Assembly: GCA_000697335.1 (NCBI GenBank) | Contig: JNEM01013592.1 | Coordinates: forward strand, 1-22,407 | Direction: 5' to 3' | Length of the DNA: 22,407 nt | DNA from: Conidiobolus incongruus B7586 | Lineage: Eukaryota; Entomophthoromycota; Entomophthoromycetes; Entomophthorales; Conidiobolaceae | Part shown: piece by piece, positions 12,171 to 22,311 of the stretch | How the letters are laid out: each line of letters starts with the position of its first letter | How positions within the stretch are numbered: position 1 is the stretch's first letter | The notes under the pieces: generated by a model | What the model was told of the DNA's origin: nothing | Seen by the model: only the letters and a program-made list of their open reading frames with translations | The model's database searches: none | Position numbers and translations under genes: made by a program

Positions 12171-13304
12171 TTAACAGTTGAATTCTTCATCCATTATCCC
12201 CTGAATATAACTGCTCTTACGCGTTGAAGGAGTAGACAAATTCCAGCTGTCTTGATAGTATGTGAGATAAAGGTCGTCTTTGTCGAATTGGGGTGTTGAG
12301 TCGGCGTTGAAGTCAATGATGGAGAGAGGTGATGACAAGGGTCCACATTCGTCGTTGGTGTGGTTGATAACAAGGTCTGGGATAGGTTCAATGATTGAAC
12401 TGTTATCAGGACTATGTGGTTGATTAATAAATTGAGTGATTTTGGTGATTTGAGATCTGATAGTTTGAATGGAAGGTCTCATAACGGGGTTAATGTGAAG
12501 GATTCTCTTTAACAATTGGTGGAATGGCTCGGTAAGATTGAGAGTCTTTTTCAAGTAGTTGGGATCTGATAAATATGTATCAAAAGCCTCATCACCAAGG
12601 TTAGCCTGCTTCCAGGGATTTTGGCCACACATTAAATTAATTAAGATGATTCCCAAGCTCCAAATATCGTTGAGCTGTGGTGAGTAACCAGAAGGTTGTT
12701 TGGGATCTGTTGAAGGGTTGCAGCACTCGGGACTCATATAGAAACCAGAGCCACAGCCCAAGTCAAAAGACCAGGCTTCAGTCGTTGAGAGACCGAAGTC
12801 AGCTAATTTGACAGTATTGCCACCGTTGAACATCATAATGTTTTCAGGTTTTAAATCTCTGTGAAATAGGCCCTGATTGTGGCAATATTCGACAGCATCT
12901 AATATTTGAAGGAAAAGGTTGCGCATGTGCAAGTAGTTGGGAGGATTGTGACGAGAGAGGATATACTCAAAGAGATCGCCCTCTGAGCACAGCTCCATTG
13001 CGAGGAAAAGGCAGTTGCCTCCCTCCATTACTGAATCTAAAGGTACGATATTAGGGTGTCCGGAGACATATTGATGATGTAAAGCTTCATTTAATTGGAT
13101 GCGTCTTTCAGCATCTGTCAAGTCTTTAATATTTAATTGTTTAATTGCTAGATGACATTGCATATGATGATCGTAAGCTAAATATACAATTCCATTGGCG
13201 CCATATCCGATGACTTGCTGAAGAAGGTAGCGGTTATCATCCAAACTGCAGCCGACCATGGAATTGGGAAGGTTTGAAGGAAACACTTGGGGTTGATATG
13301 ACAT
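12171..13304 (-). CDS. Ran1/Ksp1-type serine/threonine protein kinase
   Basis: An intronless 377-residue kinase with every core element intact: glycine loop IGYGANGIV (32-40), ATP-binding Lys55 in LAIK, a candidate helix-C Glu73, hinge MELCSEGD (103-110), catalytic HRDLKPEN (148-155), DFG (169-171), SPE (191-193) in place of APE, Asp213 in the helix-F NDIWSLG motif, and Arg277 in subdomain XI. The activation segment GCGSGFYMSPEC closely resembles that of fission yeast Ran1/Pat1 and related fungal kinases (Ksp1, Sks1, Vhs1), which control entry into meiosis, nutrient response or filamentous growth. The tail, from about 290 to 377, is low in complexity, rich in Ser, Pro, Asp and Asn, and probably disordered. 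The ATG sits about 142 bp downstream of a clear TATA box, with no ATG in the predicted leader. The subfamily is inferred from motifs; an active kinase is likely because no catalytic residue is missing. Confidence 0.95.
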   Translation of the reverse strand: MSYQPQVFPSNLPNSMVGCSLDDNRYLLQQVIGYGANGIVYLAYDHHMQCHLAIKQLNIKDLTDAERRIQLNEALHHQYVSGHPNIVPLDSVMEGGNCLFLAMELCSEGDLFEYILSRHNPPNYLHMRNLFLQILDAVEYCHNQGLFHRDLKPENIMMFNGGNTVKLADFGLSTTEAWSFDLGCGSGFYMSPECCNPSTDPKQPSGYSPQLNDIWSLGIILINLMCGQNPWKQANLGDEAFDTYLSDPNYLKKTLNLTEPFHQLLKRILHINPVMRPSIQTIRSQITKITQFINQPHSPDNSSIIEPIPDLVINHTNDECGPLSSPLSIIDFNADSTPQFDKDDLYLTYYQDSWNLSTPSTRKSSYIQGIMDEEFNC

Positions 13305-13445
13305 TTTAAAATTTGATATGGATTAAAAATACAAGGATTGAGATGAATCCAATACAAATCAAAGGAAACCCAATAAATAAGGATTAAGAAAATAAGCAAA
13401 GATGTGGTTGAACAATTGTGCAAAAAAGCAAGAGAGGGACGAGGG

Positions 13446-13453
13446 TATTTATA
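13446..13453 (-). promoter_or_regulatory. TATA box of the kinase gene
   Basis: TATAAATA on the minus strand, flanked by GGG and CCC, stands out from the local sequence. It lies about 142 bp upstream of the kinase ATG. Initiation about 30 bp downstream would give a leader of roughly 110 nt without upstream ATGs. Confidence 0.6.
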
Positions 13454-13549
13454 CCCATCCTTTTTTCCTTATAAAATTTCCTAATTTTAGTGATAACGGT
13501 TATTAATTCGCTTGGATTACTGAATCACCTCCTTCCCTGTCGAGATTTA

Positions 13550-13554
13550 AGGGG
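13550..13554. promoter_or_regulatory. candidate stress-response element (AGGGG)
   Basis: AGGGG, the core bound by Msn2/4-type zinc-finger factors in yeast, lies about 100 bp upstream of the kinase TATA box, with a further G run (GTGGGGGG) at about 13565. G runs are rare in this window, which makes the pair noticeable. Whether this host has such factors is unknown. Confidence 0.25.
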
Positions 13555-13559
13555 TTAAT

Positions 13560-16415
13560 TACAAGTGGGGGGTAGAAAGTTCAATTGAATAAATTAGGTC
13601 CAATTTATGTTCGTTCATTGGGTAAAACAAGTTTGGTGGGTGGATAATCTTTATCTGAATATATATTTCTTTTTTCCCATTTATGGTAAGGGTGTGCAAT
13701 ATGAGTCCGGCAGAGTTGTAGGATTTAGAATGAAAATTGAATCATGCCAACAATCTAGAATCCGGGTTTTTGAATTCTTGAAACTGACAATATTGCTTTA
13801 ATAGCTTTAAATAGAACCTTCGTAAAGAAGTAATTAGATATAGTAGGATTAAGCGAGAGTCTAGAGGGTTTCAAAGTAGTGATATTATTCGTTGTTAAAA
13901 TTAAATCATTATTTTATCGAGATAATGTATATAGTATTATATATCTCTTTTACCGTACCTACAATGGCTTGTAAGGAAAACTCCGGAACCAAATATCAAC
14001 CAAATACTTCGAATTTTTGATGCAACAATTGTGGTATGGAAAAATCCTGTTTTCAAAAACACAATTGTATTAAGAAAATCTTGTTATATTTAGCCTAAAA
14101 TGAACGCCTGTTATAATCCTTAATGATATATCATCGAAATTATCTTTGTAATGAATATAGATGCACGTGTATTGCGAATATACCTATGTAAGAGAAAAAT
14201 TTTAAATATAATAAAAATGTGAGCATTCTTTAAAATTTTATTTGGTGTACATTTGTGATATTAGGGAAATATTACAATTCTTAAATATAAATGATTAATT
14301 TTTCGCTATTATACAGTATTATGACAATATTAAACAGAACATATTTACGATTATTTAACGAATAATTTAATGAATTCTTATTAAATGAAATACATACAAT
14401 GTGATGTATTACAATATCTATAATCTGCTAATATAAAGATATCAAACTGATATCACGAAATTTGAAGTTCTAATCAATATCCGATGTATTAAATAATAAT
14501 ATTTTACAATAGTTTATTACATTATCTTTGAAATTTGATAATAAAATGCATTAAAATGAGATAGACAATTTTGAAATTAGGTAATACAAAAAAATGTCAA
14601 TATCTTTGCCAATTGGCAATTTAGTTTCAAGCATATATATTAATTTTGATTAAACAAGAAGAGTTATATATTTGGGCTAATTTTCGGATAGAAAATAATA
14701 TTCAATACAATATACTTAATATATGAAGGTAATTATTGAGTTTTGATAAATTAATATATTTTAAAAAATATAATTTCAAAATTTTTCAGTTCTGAATCTG
14801 TTATTAGTGTCAATTTATTTCATTTTTCAAATTTTTGTAATATAATTTAATTACCACTTTTAGTCCTAAATAGTTTATATGGGTAAAAAAATTCCGTAAA
14901 TTTTAGTCAAATCAAATTAATCATAATTAACTCTATAATTTATTTATTAAGGGAAATACACATTATGACAAAATATAATATTATCAACAAACTAATATAT
15001 AATATATTTATTATTGAATCGTGTATTAATAAATTTACAATAACTTTAATTTAAACAAGTAATCTTTTATTGATTAAAAATTTTATTCAATTTCAAAATT
15101 TTTTGCTTAGAATTGTAAATTCTGGAGGTTACTAAAAGTAGAAGTAATTTTTAGGATATGCCCATTTATAGTATTGTATACTAAAAATTTGATAGAATTG
15201 TTGAAATAAATAATAGTTTCGCATTAAATAAATATAAAAAATGAGTAATTTTTTTAAAAATAGAATCTTTTACAGTAATCACATTTTGAAATAATTTTAT
15301 TAGGCTTAAAGACTTATTTTTGATCCAATTTTAAACCCAAATAATAGCAATAATTATGTCAATTGATAATCTTTTTCGAATTTTAATTTACATTTTGAAA
15401 TCATTTTCTTTTTTTACTTTAAACAATTCTAAATTAAAATTTTTGAAAAAAAATATCAAAATATGAAATCATTTGATCAAAATTGAAGGATTCTTAATTT
15501 CAAGATTATATATTTTCATCATCATCATCATTACGTTTAATATCCATAAATGAATCGATATTATTGCCAAATATTAGTTTTTGCGTCTGAATCTTCATTT
15601 AATCGGAATAACAAAAATGACTAGTATAATTTTTACTACCTAATTATTTATTAATATTTTCAAGTATATAACTAATAAAAAGGAGGGTTTAACGCAATTT
15701 TCCAGTTACTAATCTCTCAAGCAATCCATTTCATAGTTGTGTTGGTCGTTAATATAAATATTTATCTTTATATCCAAACTTTATAAATATCACAATAACA
15801 CAAATTCAATCCAGCATGTAATATGTTAATATAATGAAAAGGAGTAGGGAATATTTGGGGCAAATATGTATTCAAATTAATTGTTTTAGACAGTTTTTAA
15901 GTCATGTTATATCCCTGATTATTTTAATCTCCTTGTCATAATCAATTAAATTTTGATTATGAATCATACTAATAAAATTCCAGAATATAAGTCGAAACCA
16001 ATCAATTTTTAGTATTTTTAATTATTTTGGCCATATGACAATCTTTTTTATTGATATATTTTAGCCCCTAACTCATTTTTGAATACAAGTTGACAAATTG
16101 GGGACTTTCATGCCGAACTTCGAAAATGGATGCTTAATTGCGATTCTTTCAGGTAAATTTTAATATTCAGGGGTATTAATCAATCTATTCCCTCATATCA
16201 TTCCTATCAAACTGCAATTTCAAATTCAAAAGTGATAAGTTTGGTATTAGCCAAGTATAGAATTTTCAAGCCATTTAAAAATAAAAGGCAGCTCGCTAAA
16301 ATTACTGACTTTTCCTTCGGAGAAATTTATCTTGATAAAATTTCCAAAACCTATTTGTTCAATGGATTCAAATTAAGGCATGAATATAGCGTAATTGAGA
16401 TGTGTGTTGCTATCA

Positions 16416-16417
<2 letters not shown>
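13560..16417. other. kinase upstream region and AT-rich intergenic stretch
   Basis: Bases 13560-14120 are more complex than what follows. They include an ATG at 13963 opening a short cysteine-containing frame interrupted by one TGA (see findings). A short ATC/CAT repeat occurs at about 15516-15532. Bases 16050-16410 are again less AT-biased but contain no ATG-started frame worth calling. No RNA gene or transposon was recognised. Confidence 0.5.

Positions 16418-16452
<35 letters not shown>
16418..16452. repeat. (TAA)n microsatellite
   Basis: About eleven perfect TAA units in a row are visible directly. They translate as an asparagine run in one frame, which creates a spurious open frame. Confidence 0.95.
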
Positions 16453-16680
16453 TAGTATGCTATTACTTGATAGTGTATTACAATACCACCATTTACCATA
16501 ATGCTATTTACTATATAATAATAAATATTCATTTTACAGTTTCTATTAGCAGTATATTTCTTTACATTAAAATATTTTAACTATTACCAATTATTAAATT
16601 TTTTTGCAAAATTCCTCTTTAAAGCTAATTCAATCATTCATTTTGATTATTATAAAAATGAAAATATTTTTTCTAAGGTT

Positions 16681-16727
16681 TATCTCAAGAATAAATTTCA
16701 ATATATATATATTGAAATTTCGAGATA
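16681..16727. repeat. long palindrome, cruciform-forming
   Basis: Bases 16693-16702 (AAATTTCAAT) are the exact reverse complement of 16711-16720, with an alternating AT centre, giving a perfect 28-bp palindrome. Outside it, TATCTC (16681-16686) pairs with GAGATA (16722-16727). The structure could extrude as a cruciform or be the remnant of a small inverted-repeat element. No function can be assigned. Confidence 0.8.
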
Positions 16728-19700
16728 ATAAAAAATTAATAATATTTTGTCAAATAATTATAATCTTGTAAACTATATTGAGATTTGTAACAAAATAAAA
16801 CTTATTATGAAAAAATTATGGAAATAATGCGTCTCACATACCAACATGAATGAATTCAATAATACTAAATCCCATTCTAATTAAACTATTATTAATATTC
16901 TAACTATTATTGATTATATTGTATCTTATATTTTATGATGATTTTCTTATGGCCTTTAATATTAGCAATGATAAACTGTTTTAGGGAGCATGAATTCGAT
17001 TGCATAGTTTATTGCCCCATCTTTACAGTTTATGCAGCTAGAATGATAATAACTGATATATATTGCTTAATCTTTTCTTCCTTTTCCTTTCGCTTGATTA
17101 CTTTTTTAAGCTATATGGAAATAATTTCCAAGTAATATCGTATTCTTTATCTAGATGACATCGTATACTTTTTAAAAGATTATACTTTGAGCTTTTAGAT
17201 TAATATTTAACATTTTATGTATTACTTTTAAGTTAAAATTACTATTGAACATGTATGAAATCATCCAATAATTCAATAGAAAATTTTTTAAAATTGATTA
17301 TTTTAAAGGTGAATAACCTTAGTCTCTTCTAAAAAATTGACTAAGTGGAAAATTTTTAGCGAATACTCAACAATTATTGATAATCAGAAGTAGATTTGGA
17401 ATTAATAAAAATAAACTTAGTCCTAATACATCAGAATTCTTAGTATTTTAAAATAGATTATTAGGTACATTAGTGTTTAATTGTTCATTTTTCAACAATT
17501 ATCTTGCAAAACTAAGAGTGAGTCCGTTATGATATCATATAACAAAATTAATCAGAAGACTTAGAGTAAGATTATGCACATAATTTTTGTTACTTGGAAT
17601 ATAATATTTGGGCCTAAATCCAACGATTTAATTAACCGATAATTCGTTTTAGAAGTTAGTGAATTGAAATCAAAAATCAATTCCATTTTTGGAAATATTA
17701 CAATTATTCAATTATCTCAGACAATTTTCCTTATCTGTTAATTTTAATGCTCGAATTTTTTTGTTATGATCTAAGTGATTTGATTGAAATTTTACTTAAT
17801 TTGGGCTATATTCGGGTCTTGATGAATTGTGAATAGAATCTAGAGTTTAAGGGAGCATAATGATACTGGAAGGAGACAGCCTTGAAACTCATCAAAAAAT
17901 CTCTCATTAAATTTAGTTTAACTAATTAAATCACATATAATAAAATTGCTATTTCATCAGTATTATTAATCAATCAAACATTGATATTGCTTATGTTCAT
18001 GATATCGCTCTACTTGAATAAATTTGTAAAGGAATACAAATAAAAGAATTTATGAGAGTGATAAAGTTTATTTAATATGTAAAAAAATCTAACTAGTACA
18101 AAACAGTATTCATTTTATAATATAATATAAAATTAAGATGATGAAATATTTAATAATTAACAATTCAAGATAATACACTTGATTGTTATTAATGAACTAA
18201 AGCTCCAAATAGTGTCTTAAAGAGCATTTTGTCTTACTTGTTTAGTGAATAATGAGGTTATTAACTGTCAAAATAAGGTAGGAATAAATTAGTTTTTAAC
18301 ATTAACAACGAAAATGTTTCACATGAAACATTTCTATCATTCCTTAAATTTTTAAACTGGAACAACTTTATTTTCATTTACAAAATCTAGATTTTTATTA
18401 AATATTAGAAAATAAATCGTTAATAATCAATTGGTTTTGATTATAAATATTCAGCAGTTATTTTTATTAATTGTTTGTTATTGTTATTCTTGGTCTGAAG
18501 CATTTCGAGTGATAATGCTAAACTATTGGTCTTATTGAATATGGTGTTGATTAACTGTAGCAAGTTTAATTATGGTTATATTTACTATATTTTTAACTTG
18601 ATTGGATGTAGAGATAACTAATAAGCTTTGTATTTATGTTTTCAATTTATAAATATCGTAATCAATAATATAGTGCAATATCTTTTAAAATAATGTTAAA
18701 TAAGCGTAGTCAATGTATTTCCCATTGTAGTGCTTAGTATTAATACAAGCTGTGTTAAAAATTCTCAGACAATAAACCTCAAGATATTTAATACTAAATA
18801 TGCCAAGACAGAATTTTTGACTAATTAATAATACCAACCAACTTGCAACCATCGTCAATAGAAATATCGATTTTATATTTCATTTTTATTTTCCCTTAAA
18901 TATTTGATAAAGATACATTTGATGTAATTTTTATTAAATCCCTATACATTTTAGAGATTAAAATCAAATCAAAATATTTTTTATAGTTTATTATTATTTA
19001 TAAAGCAAAATATTATTAATGAATATTCTGGATTTTCAGCCTAATGCTCAAAACAAAGTAATGCTAAATAACATAAACAGAAGTTATGATTAATAGTGAA
19101 TTTGTTTATTAAATATAAAAAATTAAAATATTTGATATAATTAGTAAAAACACCTATTATTTATTCATGAAATAATTTAAATTATTATAATTAATTTTGT
19201 CATTATTTTTCATATTAACTCTTTTTTCAAAATAATTAAATAAAGTATATTTGAAAATAACTATTAAAATAATTTGATATTAATATTAACTGATAATAAT
19301 TTGAGTCAAATTTAAGATAATTTTATTGATTTTTCTCAAAAAAGATTTTATAAAAATACCAATATATATAACTATGTATTATTTCTTAGTATCAATAGCA
19401 TTATTTAATGTTTTTATTAATAAAATTAATTTTTAAGACAGTTATTACAATTGAAAATATATTATTTATATTAAATTGCAATTATTTTTAGGATATAAGC
19501 TTATTCAATTCAATTTCAGAAAATATAATTCGTTCAGAGTTATAAATATACTTCAATGCCATTGATGTGGTTGATTTATGAAAAATAAACAATAGTTGCT
19601 ATTATATTGTTCATAATGACTGCTTAGTTTAAGCAATAAATATTTTTATAAATTTCATCATTTCATAATCTGGGCAAAAGTTTATTTTTAAAATGATGTG

Positions 19701-20856
19701 CACCACTGATCACTATTATTAAGTCTAATTTTCATATATATTAATAATTGCAATATATATTTAATAGGAATAGATTCAGACAACATTATATATATATATC
19801 TGAAATATATTAAACTAATTTTAATTTCACAAAACTCAAGCAAATTTTTTTCGAATTGAAAATTATTTTTATAATACTTGGTACTGATTTGTTTCCAAGC
19901 ATTCTAAATCATGTTAATAACTCTATCCTGGATTTCAAGATGAAGTTAGAAAAAAATCTTAAATTACTTAATTTCATGTATAATAAAATGCTCACAATAA
20001 TTAAAGCACTGTAAACATTTTTTAATTAAGATTATAAATAAGTATACCAAGATTTATAAAGGTTAATTGTTCCAATTATTCTATTTATATTCTTTCTTTT
20101 GTTTTTAATAGTTCTATTTTTCTAGAGTTTCAAATTAGAAGGAATAGATATCAATTCCATCAAAATATTTAATTATTTCTTTATTATTAATAGATATATT
20201 CTGATTTTGGTATTCTAAAACTTAATTGAATGCAATATTCTATATATTATATTTTTCGGTAATTTTTTATTACCCGATTTTTTATATTAATTTTCAATCT
20301 TATTTGTGGTGTTTAATATCAATAGGTATATATCTCAGATTGTGATCCAATCACTTGATCAATTGGTTTTTCTTTATTATTTTTAATAATCTGTATTATT
20401 ATTCAAGTATATTAAACAAGCTGTCTCAGTATCTGATAATTATTCTAGCAGTATGCAATAAACATAAATGCAATAAAATTTAATGATTTTAATATTTTAT
20501 GGTTTAAAAATATGTTTTAATATTTAGCATTAAGCAATGCATGATAAAAACTTTATATTAGTTACTAATATTGCTTATTGAATATTTTTATTATAATAGT
20601 TATAAAATAATACCTTAGGTTTTTATATTTCTTATTCATTAATATATAATGTTTGATTAAAGTTATAATTATATATATAAATTAATATACCAAATTAATA
20701 TCTATTATTCTAGATACTTTATCTATATAATATTAATTTTTTATCATTATTTAAATTTATTTAAAATATATATTAATAAAGTAAAAAATAAAACTTAATT
20801 TTGATAACTATATTTTTAATATTTAAAAATAAAAATATTACCTTGAATTTGAAATA
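16728..20856. other. AT-rich intergenic stretch
   Basis: No convincing gene in 4.1 kb. A 66-codon ATG-started frame at 16935-17135 encodes a hydrophobic peptide of no known family and is probably chance. Bases 17500-17880 are somewhat more complex than the surroundings. A 22-bp palindrome at 18312-18333 is listed separately. Confidence 0.5.
18312..18333. repeat. 22-bp palindrome containing TGTTTCA/TGAAACA
   Basis: AAATGTTTCA (18312-18321) and TGAAACATTT (18324-18333) are exact reverse complements separated by CA. The core holds two inverted copies of TGAAACA, the yeast Ste12 pheromone-response element. It also differs by one base from the bacterial parS site TGTTTCACGTGAAACA; in a nuclear genome that likeness is probably coincidence. 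Confidence 0.7.
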
Positions 20857-22126
20857 ATGGGAAATTTTTTAATTTCCAATTTTTCAAACATATTATTAGT
20901 TTGAAATGAATAAATATACACAAAGTTAATAGGAAATTATATATTTTTAATATATATATATATTAGTTTTTTTGATTAAAAAATTAACTTTTTAAAATTG
21001 GTTGTTTAATTTAATCATGCTTAAACCAAATAGTGATCATCAAAAGTTTTTTATTTTGGTATTAGTAAAACTTAACCATAAACCCTCTAAAATTATTCAA
21101 AATTTACAAGCAGCTTTTGGTAATGAAGTATTATCTAAATCAACAATTTATTGCTGGGTAAATTACTTTAAGGCTAAAAGAGAAACTATTCAAAACTTGC
21201 TAAAATCTAAAAAACCAACTTCAACTATCACTCTTTCAATTGTAAATAAAGTGAAAAAATATATTGAAAAGCACCTTTTTATTTCAGCTAGAGAATTATC
21301 TAAGCACTTTAATATTAGTTTTACAAGTATTTTATATATTTTAAAGTTTAAACTAAAATTAATAAATAAAAATGTAAAATAGGTACCTTATAATTTAACT
21401 AAAACTTAAAAAAAAGCTAGAGTAGCTATTGCTAAACAAAACTTATTGAAATATTATTAGAAGCCTAGACTTTTACAGCAAATAATTAAAATTGATGAAT
21501 CTTAGATCCTTATGTATAATCCTTTACTAAAACACAAATCAAGATGCTAGATTAAGCCAAATCAACCCCCTCTACAAATCCCTTTAAATAAACACTTTGT
21601 TAATAAGCAAATGTTAATTATTGTAATAGATTATATTAGTATATGTTATTCTTATTTAGTTCCTGAAGGAAAATCAATTAATAGTAAACTATATATTGCT
21701 TTTTTAAATAAAAGTATTTCTAATTGGTGTTCTCAATATAATTTAAGAAGACCTATTATTTTGCATGATAATTGCAAAATACATAAATCTAAAGCTATAA
21801 AAAACTTTCTAATTAAAAAAAACTGGAAAAAACTACCACATCCAGTATATTCCTCTGATTATAACCTATGTAATTATAATTGCTTTAGGCAATTAAAAAA
21901 CTAGCTTACAGGAAAAAAAATTTCTGCAGGAAAATTTAATTGGTTTGTGAAACATCAAATTTCAGTCTTTAATAAAAAGAACTGTTTTTTAGGTGTTAGA
22001 AGTTTGCTAAAAGTATAGCAAAAAGTTATTAATAATAAAAAAAACTATTAAATTTATTTTATATATTTATTTTTATATATCATATATTCAAATGTTTATT
22101 TATTTTTAATCACAAAAAATTCCCAT
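20857..22126 (+). mobile_element. mariner transposon copy C, complete ends, inactivated
   Basis: A 1270-bp element with a TA on both sides (20855-20856 and 22127-22128), as expected for Tc1/mariner insertion. The termini ATGGGAAATTTTTT (from 20857) and, on the other strand, ATGGGAATTTTTT (ending 22126) form inverted repeats that are close for about 15 bp and looser beyond. Inside is a single full-length transposase frame at 21017-22051. It is the best preserved of four relatives in this window (1-1503, 7702-8976, 22312 onward). It cannot move by itself, given its stops and a replaced catalytic residue, though its ends might still be usable by a transposase supplied elsewhere. Confidence 0.92.
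21017..22051 (+). pseudogene. mariner transposase (D,D34D family), stop-riddled
   Basis: One continuous frame of 345 codons, the length of a normal mariner transposase, with no frameshift but seven in-frame stops: 21380, 21407, 21458, 21503, 21548, 21902 and 22016. The N-terminal part holds the helix-turn-helix region (TIYCWVNYFKAKRETIQNLL, then KKPTST). VPYNLT follows, matching the mariner VPHEL motif. The catalytic core shows IDES with the first Asp (21494-21496), HDN with the second Asp (21767-21769), and LPHPVYSSD leading to CNYNCF where other family members have PSDYHLF. The third catalytic Asp is therefore Asn (21872-21874), 34 residues after the second, exactly the D34D spacing. The stops at 21380, 21503, 21548 and 22016 fall where relatives have Trp, and 21407 where they often have Gln. 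No TGA occurs. This pattern points to C-to-T changes at CpA on both strands. Confidence 0.9.
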
Positions 22127-22311
22127 TATTAAAAATACAGAGTAATAGTTAATAAACTTTTAATAATATTTATTATAATTATTACTTTGATAAATCTATA
22201 TATAATAATAGAAATAAAACTCAAATTATTTAAAAAATATATAGTTTTACCTAATTTAAATAATCTATTACAAGTTTAAAATAATTTTGATATTATTATA
22301 AATTAAAAAAA
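22127..22311. other. spacer between mariner copies C and D
   Basis: About 185 bp of AT-rich sequence with no recognised feature; it separates two same-direction mariner copies. Confidence 0.6.

Noticed and set aside
12194-13423. Additional minus-strand frames overlapping the kinase gene (12194-12391, 13178-13423)
   Set aside because: They are out-of-frame shadows of the kinase coding sequence and its leader.
13607-13801. 64-codon plus-strand frame upstream of the kinase
   Set aside because: Mixed composition, no family resemblance; it probably reflects the somewhat higher GC of the divergent upstream region.
16096-16180. Possible short gene with a tiny intron near the ATG at about 16110
   Set aside because: The apparent GTAAAT...CAG intron would be about 18 bp, shorter than any plausible intron given the 49-57 bp introns seen here, and the following frame has no recognisable content.
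16232-16580. Two overlapping open frames around 16232-16420 and 16395-16580
   Set aside because: Neither begins with ATG, the second is largely the TAA microsatellite read as asparagine, and neither matches a known family.
16935-17135. 66-codon ATG-started frame encoding a hydrophobic peptide
   Set aside because: No recognisable family, no promoter or neighbouring exon, and frames of this length are expected by chance in 22 kb.
18314-18331. Bacterial parS centromere site
   Set aside because: One mismatch to parS, but the window is clearly eukaryotic with no ParB or plasmid genes; a chance or fungal regulatory palindrome is more likely.
21380-22018. Reassigned stop codons (ciliate-like TAA/TAG = Gln) as the reason for stops in the transposase
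   Set aside because: Four of the TAGs replace conserved Trp rather than Gln, the other mariner copies are plainly decayed, and the kinase and MAPEG genes have no internal TAA or TAG and end in TAA or TGA/TAA-type standard stops.
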